DNA of 13,177 bases from Deltaproteobacteria bacterium (GTDB taxonomy: Bacteria > Desulfobacterota > Desulfobacteria > Desulfobacterales > SG8-13). The notes beneath the pieces are model-generated. The model made no database searches and had not been told where the DNA came from. It saw only the letters and a program-made list of their open reading frames with translations. The stretch is from NCBI GenBank assembly GCA_030670715.1, contig DAOVBC010000023.1, forward strand, positions 1-13,177, in the 5' to 3' direction. Below are positions 7,528 through 13,177 of the stretch, piece by piece (within the stretch, counting starts at the first letter, position 1; every line of letters begins with the position of its first letter). The translations under genes were made by a program, and so were the position numbers.

Positions 7528-8068
7528 AATCAAAATGGATCATGTCAGCCGGCAGCACGGGCAATCTGCCTGCCAGCAGTTCTTTGAGACAGTAAGCCAG
7601 GGCTTCCGGCGCCGGTGGACAGCCGGGGATGTATCCGTCCACTGCCACCACGGCGTTGACCGGTAACACCTTGTCCAGCAGCTGCGGAATATCCTCATGG
7701 GCGGGGATTATCCCGTTAACGGTGCTGGCTGTTTCCACATAACCGCAGCGCAAAACCTCGTCTTTGGACAGCCAGTTGCGCAGGGTGTGGATTCCGCCAA
7801 AAACGGCGCAGTCTCCCCAGGCAATGAGGAACCGGCACTGTTGGCGAAGATGTTCGATCACCTCCCGATTTTCTTCGTTGCCGACGCCGCCTTCCACAAT
7901 TCCCACGTCGACCTGAGGAAAGGCATAATCCTTGAAATCCGTCAGCGGGGAAACCGTCAGCTCAACCTGGGCGAGGATGTCAACCAGCGCTTCGTCTAAA
8001 TCCAGAAACGACATGTGGCATCCGGCGCATGCCTCGCACCATACGGTGGCTAATTTAGGTTTTTTCAC
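7526..8068 (-). CDS. hoxY: NAD-linked [NiFe] hydrogenase small subunit HoxY
   Basis: The 180-residue protein is the short small subunit of soluble group 3 hydrogenases. It holds one proximal [4Fe-4S] cluster that takes electrons from the HoxH site. Cluster ligands are visible as C14 and C17 (CAGCHMSFLDLDE), C87 in GDCAVFGG and C150 in PGCPP. C11 is an additional Cys. EGGVGNEEN (59-67) is also characteristic. There is no Tat signal peptide or medial/distal cluster domain, so the enzyme is cytoplasmic. The start is GTG 8068, with AAGGAGGT at 8074-8081, 5 bases upstream. The gene overlaps the NuoG-like gene by 14 bases and is followed by hoxH, which fits stoichiometric production of the complex. 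Confidence 0.96.
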   Translation of the reverse strand: MKKPKLATVWCEACAGCHMSFLDLDEALVDILAQVELTVSPLTDFKDYAFPQVDVGIVEGGVGNEENREVIEHLRQQCRFLIAWGDCAVFGGIHTLRNWLSKDEVLRCGYVETASTVNGIIPAHEDIPQLLDKVLPVNAVVAVDGYIPGCPPAPEALAYCLKELLAGRLPVLPADMIHFD

Positions 8069-10154
8069 CGCTTACCTCCTTTTGTACTTCCTGTTCCGCC
8101 TTTTGACGTAACTCATCCCATGATCCATAGTCCAGGTGAACATTCGCTCTTGCGGCCAGGTCTACCAGGGTTTGCCATGATGGGTTTATTTCTGCCGGCG
8201 CATCGAGCATTTTTTGCCGAAAAGCGATCTCACTGCCATCCAGACCGGTACAGGTGCCGTCCGTTTCCATCCATAAGGGTTTGGGAATGAGCACATGGGC
8301 ACAGTCAACCAGGCTATCGGGCCAGTAGGGGCTGATAACCGCCAGAAAATCAAGATTACCGGGGATTTTCAAAGATGGCGTATCTTGAAACGGGTTTTGT
8401 TCGAGGAGGACCAGGCCGCCTTTCGGGACGGTCTCAGCCTGTTCTTCCTGATCAAACGGGTGCAGCAGCTTGTATGCACCCATGCTGTTGCCGCCCGGCT
8501 TCAATACGATCAGCCGCAGACTTTCATTACCGTAGAGCTCCTTTAAAAGGGCCAGGTTCACCAGAGCGCGTAGGCCGGACGGGTTCTTTTGAGCGGCAAT
8601 GTCCTCTGCGACGATAATCAGGGGATTGGTCGAATCCACGTAATCCCTGATGATTTCATCCAGGGCGGCCTGGGCCTTGCCGTCCAGATGCAGCTTTTTA
8701 ACAATATCCTGGGCTTTTACCGGTTCCGTCTGCTCGAAGATTTTGCCAACATCAGGAGCAGAGGCCGTTTTTTTCATAACTTTTATGGCCTCGCTCAAAA
8801 TCGTCTTGATCAGCAAGAGTTCATCTCCATTTTTGAGCGGGATATGATGGGTCCCGTAGGGATACAGAAAATCATTCGGGCCGATTCCGGCCGACCGCAT
8901 GTTATCGCGGATAATGCGCTTGCGGATCAGGGAACCCACCACCGGCTGGCTGTCATGGGTAACGGCGCCTACCGCCAGAATAAAGTCGGCTTCAGCGATC
9001 TTTTTCCAGGAGACCTCTTTAAAGGTTTGTCCTTTATCCGGACCGATTCTGTAGATATTTTGAAATCCGGAATTTTCCAGCGTTGCAATTTGCCCGGTCT
9101 CCCAGCCTTTGACCATCAGGTCCCTGAAACAGACCAATTCCTCATTTGAGGACAGGCCCGAAGCAAGTCCCACAACGGCATTGCCCCCATGGGCATCCCG
9201 GACGGCGTTTAATCGGTCGATCGTAATATCCAGGGCACTTTCCCAGCTCGCTTCAGCCCAGGATCCGTCCGCTTTTTTTACCATGGGATGCAGAAGACGC
9301 CGGCCTGAATTTTTAAGCACGTCAAATCTTCCCTGGCGGCAAAGCTGGCCGCCTTCAGGCTGCTCATCACCGGCCGGGATGGCGCCTTCGATTTTTAGCA
9401 GATGATTGTCCCTGATCGTTGATACGGTGGGACACAGCAGTCCGCACAGCGGGCAAACCGTTTGGATCGTCTGCCAGTCCTTGGGATGACCCTTGACGGA
9501 ATAGTGGGTCCGGTAGCGGTTATACAGGGCTCCGGTGGGGCAGACCTGCAGACAGGCGCCGCAGCTGGTGCAGGCAGATTCCTCACGTATCTCGTTTAGA
9601 TCAAAACCGATCAGGGTACCGGGGCCGCGGTTTTGAAAGTTGAGCACGTAGCAGCCCGATATTTCCTCACAGGCCCGCACGCAGCGGCCGCACAGGATAC
9701 AGCGATTGTGGTCCAGGCCGATGGTGTCGCTGGTAATATCCACCGGAAACTCGTGGAAGGATTGCGGCACCGTCAGGTGATCCATCTGCAGCTCGTAGGC
9801 CAGATCCTGCAGTTCACAATCGCCGCTCTGGGGGCAGAACATGCAGTTGTGGTTGCGCTCGGCAAACAAAAACTCCAGAATGGTTCGGCGGGTTTCGGTA
9901 ATGCGCTCGTTGACGGTGACCACCTGCATGCCGTCTCTTACCGGTGTGACGCAACTGGCGGCCAGCCTGGGGGCGCCGTCCACTTCCACGACACACATCC
10001 GGCATCCGCCACGGTCGGAGAGGGCCGCATGATGACAGAGGGTCGGGATACGGATGCCGTTCTGCTGTGCGGCCTGCAGGATGGTCAACTCCGGTTTTAC
10101 GAGGACCTCTTGTCCGTCAATGGTCATTTTTACGGGCTGAATGTCATTTTTCAT
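8055..10154 (-). CDS. NuoG/HoxU-like iron-sulfur subunit with degenerate molybdopterin domain
   Basis: The 699-residue protein links the diaphorase flavin to the hydrogenase through a chain of Fe-S clusters. Counting from ATG 10154, ligands are C40, C51, C54, C68 ([2Fe-2S]); H102, C104, C107, C113 (His-Cys [4Fe-4S]); C152, C155, C158, C162 and C195, C198, C201, C205 (two ferredoxin clusters); and C234, C237, C241, C272 (Fe4S4 domain). From about 285 it resembles molybdopterin oxidoreductases, but around 345-375 no Cys or Sec stands at the catalytic position, so it is unlikely to be a formate dehydrogenase. HoxU of classical Hox enzymes is only about 240 residues; this form is closer to complex I NuoG. 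The start may be GTG 10157 or ATG 10154; the latter has GGAG about 10 bases upstream. It overlaps hoxY by 14 bases. Confidence 0.92.
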   Translation of the reverse strand: MKNDIQPVKMTIDGQEVLVKPELTILQAAQQNGIRIPTLCHHAALSDRGGCRMCVVEVDGAPRLAASCVTPVRDGMQVVTVNERITETRRTILEFLFAERNHNCMFCPQSGDCELQDLAYELQMDHLTVPQSFHEFPVDITSDTIGLDHNRCILCGRCVRACEEISGCYVLNFQNRGPGTLIGFDLNEIREESACTSCGACLQVCPTGALYNRYRTHYSVKGHPKDWQTIQTVCPLCGLLCPTVSTIRDNHLLKIEGAIPAGDEQPEGGQLCRQGRFDVLKNSGRRLLHPMVKKADGSWAEASWESALDITIDRLNAVRDAHGGNAVVGLASGLSSNEELVCFRDLMVKGWETGQIATLENSGFQNIYRIGPDKGQTFKEVSWKKIAEADFILAVGAVTHDSQPVVGSLIRKRIIRDNMRSAGIGPNDFLYPYGTHHIPLKNGDELLLIKTILSEAIKVMKKTASAPDVGKIFEQTEPVKAQDIVKKLHLDGKAQAALDEIIRDYVDSTNPLIIVAEDIAAQKNPSGLRALVNLALLKELYGNESLRLIVLKPGGNSMGAYKLLHPFDQEEQAETVPKGGLVLLEQNPFQDTPSLKIPGNLDFLAVISPYWPDSLVDCAHVLIPKPLWMETDGTCTGLDGSEIAFRQKMLDAPAEINPSWQTLVDLAARANVHLDYGSWDELRQKAEQEVQKEVSGEKT
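8074..8081 (-). promoter_or_regulatory. Ribosome binding site supporting GTG start of hoxY
   Basis: The minus strand reads AAGGAGGT, 5 bases before GTG 8068. It lies inside the last codons of the NuoG-like gene. The perfect site makes the GTG start convincing. Confidence 0.85.
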
Positions 10155-10157
10155 CAC

Positions 10158-10309
10158 ACCTTTTCTCCCCGTGTTTAAAGATCGAATCAGGGGCTTGGCC
10201 CCATTAGCGCTAAGTTATTTTGTATATGTTCACACGTTGCATTTATGCCATGCGAGCTTGTTTCAAGAGTGTTCGATGTTCATTTTTTCAGTTCCTCCCG
10301 CACCCACCG
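10158..10309 (-). other. 152-base spacer inside the hydrogenase operon
   Basis: This is the only sizeable gap inside an otherwise packed operon. Reading on the minus strand, the fusion gene's stop is soon followed by GGAGG at about 10291-10295 and a six-codon frame (MNIEHS then stop, starting near 10284). A GGGGC-ttg-GCCCC hairpin lies at 10190-10202 and a perfect palindrome TTAGCGCTAA at 10204-10213. No U-run follows the hairpin. A leader-type frame, a processing site, or a decayed gene start are possible readings. An internal promoter is not clearly visible. Confidence 0.5.
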
Positions 10310-13177
10310 TTATGCCACTTCGATGTCACATCGCAGGCACCGGGTACATTCGGTGAGGGCCTGTTCCCGGGAGAATCCGAGTTCGACCTCCTTGAAACCG
10401 GTTGTTCTTTGCGCTATATCCGCTTCCGGCATGGGCACCCGGGGCATTTCCCGGATGTCTTCTTCCATGGTTGCAGGGATCTCGATCTCTTCTTCGGTTT
10501 CCGGCACCTGGGGGCCTTCGCCTCTTTGCTGCCGGAGGGCCGCATCGATTTCGACGGCCGCCTGGTGTCCGGCGGCAATGGCGCCTACCACCGTATCCGG
10601 CCCCCTGACCGCATCACCACCGGCGAAAATTCCGGAAGCCGTTGTCCGGGTTTTTGTTCCCTCAATGATTTTAATAAAACCTTTTTGGGTGAGATCGATT
10701 CCCGTTTCTTCAAAATCGATACCCAGGTTAAGTGCTTGGCCCGTGGCGGGTAAAACCAGATCCACATCCAGCGTAAACTCTTCACCGGCAGCGGGTACAG
10801 GCTTTCTGCGACCATCGGCGCCAAAATCATCCAGATTCATTTTCTGACAAATCACCCGTTTGACCCGGCCGTTTTCCCCTTCGAATCTGATAGGCGAAAC
10901 AAGATAGTGAATTTTTACACCTTCTTCTTCTGCCGCCCGAATTTCTTCCTCCTGGGCGGGCATGTCAGGCCGCAGCCTTCGATAAAGAATGACCACCTCT
11001 TTGGCACCGAGTCTCAGGGCGGAACGGGCGGCATCGATGGCTGAATTGCCTCCGCCGATAACCGCCACCCGACTGCCCGTGGCCGGCCGGTTACCCAGAT
11101 TGAATTTTCTTAAAAATTCCACTGCCCCGCATACTCCCGCCAGTTGTTCGCCTTCTACGCCGATGGACGCACTGTTCTGGGCGCCGACTGCTAAAAAGAT
11201 GGACTGATATTTTTTTTCAATATCTTCCCAGGATATGTCTTTGCCGATCCGGGTATTGAGCGACATTTCAACACCGGAATCCAGGATATCTTTTATCTCG
11301 TTTTTGAGAATGTTTCTGGGCAGGCGGTATTCCGGGATCCCCCAGCGCAGCATTCCGCCGGCTTCCGGAAGCGTCTCAAATACGGTTACCCCATACCCCT
11401 TCAAGACCAGGTCTCTGGCTGCCGTCAGGCCAGCCGGGCCTGCACCGATAACGGCAACCCTTTCCCTGTGGGTGTTGGAAGCCGGTTTGACAGGCGGTCT
11501 TGGGGCGTTGTCGGTGATATACCGCTTGAGATATTTAATGCTGACAGGTTCGTCCAGGGTCGATCGCCTGCATTTCGTTTCGCAGACGTGGTCGCACACC
11601 CGGCCGCAAATGGCGGGAAACGGGTTGGTTTTCAGAAGGACCTTGTAAGCGTCTTCCAATCGTCCGGCTCTGGCCAGGGCGATATAGGCCGGGATGTCCA
11701 TGCCGATGGGGCAGGCGTGCTGACAGGGAGATTTAAACAGGCTGGTACAGACAACCGCCGGACAGCGTTTTTCGCGGATATGAGCTTCATATTCATCCCG
11801 GAAATAGCGCAGCGTGGACAGCACCGGGTTGGGTGCCGTCTGGCCCAGCCCGCACAGGGCCGTATTTTGCATGACATTGGCCCACCGCTCCAGGGTTGCG
11901 ATGTCATCCTCTTGGCCTTCGCCGTTGCAGATGCGGGTCAGCACTTCCAGCATTTTCTGGGTTCCCACCCGGCAGGGCGTACACTTGCCGCAGGATTCCT
12001 CCATGCAAAATTCCATGAAGAACCGTGCCACGTCCACCATGCATTTGTTGTCGTCCATGACGATCATGCCGCCGGAACCAACGATGGCCCCCAGCCGCAT
12101 GATCGATTCATAATCCACCGGTGTGTTCAGGTGCTGGGCCGGGATGCATCCGCCGGAAGGACCGCCCAGCTGGACCGCTTTAAATTTATTCCCGTTGGGG
12201 ATTCCTCCGCCGATGTCATAGATAATATTGCCAAGCGGTATCCCCATGGGTACTTCGACCAGACCGACATTGCGGACATCGCCGGTAAGGGCAAAGACTT
12301 TTGTCCCTTTGCTTCGCAGGGTACCGGTGTCCGCATACCACTGTCCGCCGTTTAAAATGATCTGGGCGATGCTCGCCAGGGTTTCGACATTGTTTAAGAC
12401 CGTCGGATTTTTCCAAAGACCCTGGACGGCGGGAAAAGGCGGTCTGGGCCGGGGAGTTCCGCGCTTACCCTCGATGGATGTCATCAGCGCGGTTTCTTCG
12501 CCGCACACAAAGGCGCCGGCGCCGCGGTAGACTTCGATATCAAAGTCAAACCCCAATCCCAGAACATCACTGCCAAGCAGTCCGTAATTTTTGGCTTGAT
12601 CGATGGCAAGGTTTAACATTTTAACGGCCAGGGGATATTCGGCCCGGCAGTAAATATAGCCCTGATGAGCACCAATGGCCCTGGCGGCGATTAGCATGCC
12701 TTCCAATACGGCATGGGGATCGGATTCCAAAACGCAGCGATCCATAAACGCCCCCGGGTCTCCTTCGTCGGCATTGCACAGAACGTATTTGACATCACTT
12801 CTGGATCTGGCGGCAAATTCCCATTTCATGCCGGTGGGAAACCCGGCCCCTCCGCGGCCCCTGATGCCCGACGTCTTGACTTGCCGGATGATTTCGTCCG
12901 GTTCCATTTCCAGCAACGCTTTTGCCGCTGCAAAATATCCGTCTCTGGCAATGTATTCTTCAATCTTTTCCGCCTGGATCAGGCCGCGGTTGCGCATGAC
13001 GCGCAGCTGCTGCATTTTGAAAAACGGTAGCTGACGAATGCTTGTGGCAACCTCGCTTGCCGGAGATACAGTGTCGTCCACGTTTTTTTCTTTTTGCTCC
13101 CACCCGCGGGCGAATACCCATTCGGATACGACCTGACCGGCCAGGACATGGGCATGAAAAATCTGACGCGCTTTGTG
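10310..13177 (-). CDS. NuoF/HoxF-GltD (NfnB-like) fusion, diaphorase subunit, 5' end beyond window
   Basis: 955 residues are visible and the frame is open through the right edge. The GTG at 13081 is not the true start: the 32 codons before it read like the end of the thioredoxin-like [2Fe-2S] domain of HydB-type NuoF proteins. Visible domains are NuoF NADH/FMN binding (RGRGGAGFPTGMKW at 106-119, CGEETALM at 225-232), SLBB, and the N3 cluster (C396, C399, C402, C442). Next come the GltD-type double [4Fe-4S] domain (C472, C477, C485, C489, C524, C528, C532, C536), FAD binding GAGPAG (578-583), NAD(P) binding GGGNSAIDAA (708-717) with YRR (732-734), FAD contact GGD (853-855), and a C-terminal CTRCLRC. 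The first half oxidises or reduces NAD(H) in the Hox complex; the second is homologous to NfnB/GltD, which uses NADPH. It is the first visible gene of the operon; an E-type subunit gene upstream is expected. Confidence 0.93.
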   Translation of the reverse strand, partial: HKARQIFHAHVLAGQVVSEWVFARGWEQKEKNVDDTVSPASEVATSIRQLPFFKMQQLRVMRNRGLIQAEKIEEYIARDGYFAAAKALLEMEPDEIIRQVKTSGIRGRGGAGFPTGMKWEFAARSRSDVKYVLCNADEGDPGAFMDRCVLESDPHAVLEGMLIAARAIGAHQGYIYCRAEYPLAVKMLNLAIDQAKNYGLLGSDVLGLGFDFDIEVYRGAGAFVCGEETALMTSIEGKRGTPRPRPPFPAVQGLWKNPTVLNNVETLASIAQIILNGGQWYADTGTLRSKGTKVFALTGDVRNVGLVEVPMGIPLGNIIYDIGGGIPNGNKFKAVQLGGPSGGCIPAQHLNTPVDYESIMRLGAIVGSGGMIVMDDNKCMVDVARFFMEFCMEESCGKCTPCRVGTQKMLEVLTRICNGEGQEDDIATLERWANVMQNTALCGLGQTAPNPVLSTLRYFRDEYEAHIREKRCPAVVCTSLFKSPCQHACPIGMDIPAYIALARAGRLEDAYKVLLKTNPFPAICGRVCDHVCETKCRRSTLDEPVSIKYLKRYITDNAPRPPVKPASNTHRERVAVIGAGPAGLTAARDLVLKGYGVTVFETLPEAGGMLRWGIPEYRLPRNILKNEIKDILDSGVEMSLNTRIGKDISWEDIEKKYQSIFLAVGAQNSASIGVEGEQLAGVCGAVEFLRKFNLGNRPATGSRVAVIGGGNSAIDAARSALRLGAKEVVILYRRLRPDMPAQEEEIRAAEEEGVKIHYLVSPIRFEGENGRVKRVICQKMNLDDFGADGRRKPVPAAGEEFTLDVDLVLPATGQALNLGIDFEETGIDLTQKGFIKIIEGTKTRTTASGIFAGGDAVRGPDTVVGAIAAGHQAAVEIDAALRQQRGEGPQVPETEEEIEIPATMEEDIREMPRVPMPEADIAQRTTGFKEVELGFSREQALTECTRCLRCDIEVA

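Noticed and set aside
8055..10154. Annotation as a formate dehydrogenase alpha subunit
   Set aside because: The Fe-S head is shared by NuoG and FdhA, but no Cys or Sec is visible at the expected catalytic site and the operon context is hydrogenase.
9633..10178. A 181-codon plus-strand open frame
   Set aside because: It is opposite the Cys-rich NuoG-like cluster domain, whose ligands are all in place on the minus strand.
10190..10202. GGGGC-ttg-GCCCC hairpin as an intrinsic terminator
   Set aside because: The stem is only 5 base pairs and no U-run follows on the minus strand; termination here would separate the diaphorase and hydrogenase subunits.
10217..10309. Sigma-54 or sigma-70 promoter in front of the NuoG-like gene
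   Set aside because: A TGGCAT...TGCA stretch has the wrong GG to GC spacing for sigma-54, and TTGAAA has no TATAAT-like box at 16-18 bases.
11468..12355. A 295-codon plus-strand open frame
   Set aside because: It is opposite the strongly conserved NuoF region and shows no family features. Long antisense frames are common opposite G+C-rich conserved genes.

Overview
The window is a dense, single-direction block: all nine recognised genes lie on the minus strand, so transcription runs from high to low coordinates. The content is an NAD-linked [NiFe] hydrogenase locus, a phosphorelay gene set, and a CoA-transferase-type enzyme. The sequence carries no taxonomic marker. The combination of a NuoF-GltD fusion, a NuoG-like subunit with HoxYH, Cache and GAF sensor kinases, a stand-alone receiver and short heptamer repeats in the spacers suggests an anaerobic deltaproteobacterium (Desulfobacterota, perhaps a sulfate reducer or syntroph). 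That assignment is inference.

Region 1 (13177 to 5572) is the hydrogenase operon. It begins with a 5'-truncated fusion protein: the end of a thioredoxin-like ferredoxin domain, a NuoF/HoxF NADH-FMN-4Fe4S module, and a complete GltD/NfnB-type FAD-NAD(P) module. After a 152-base spacer comes a 699-residue NuoG-like iron-sulfur subunit with a degenerate molybdopterin domain. Then follow HoxY (small subunit), HoxH (large subunit) and a HoxH-processing protease, with overlaps of 14 bases or gaps of 3 to 13 bases. Electrons from H2 would pass HoxH to HoxY to the NuoG-like Fe-S chain to the NuoF flavin. The extra GltD module gives a second flavin and nucleotide site, so NADP or bifurcation chemistry is possible but unproven.

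Region 2 (5458 to 823) holds a stand-alone receiver protein, a 390-base spacer with repeats, a six-helix GAF histidine kinase and a Cache-HAMP histidine kinase. The kinases are 7 bases apart. No DNA-binding output domain is present, so the target of the phosphorelay is not visible.

Region 3 (854 to the left edge) is the N-terminal 284 codons of an acetyl-CoA hydrolase/CoA-transferase family protein. It overlaps the Cache kinase gene by 32 bases and is therefore probably co-translated with it. It has Arg where this family normally has its catalytic Glu.

The spacers carry three different tandem arrays of 7-bp period, two of four units and one of two. One array is mirrored by an inverted partner 145 bases away. 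These resemble short tandemly repeated repetitive sequences and are the most unusual non-coding signal here.
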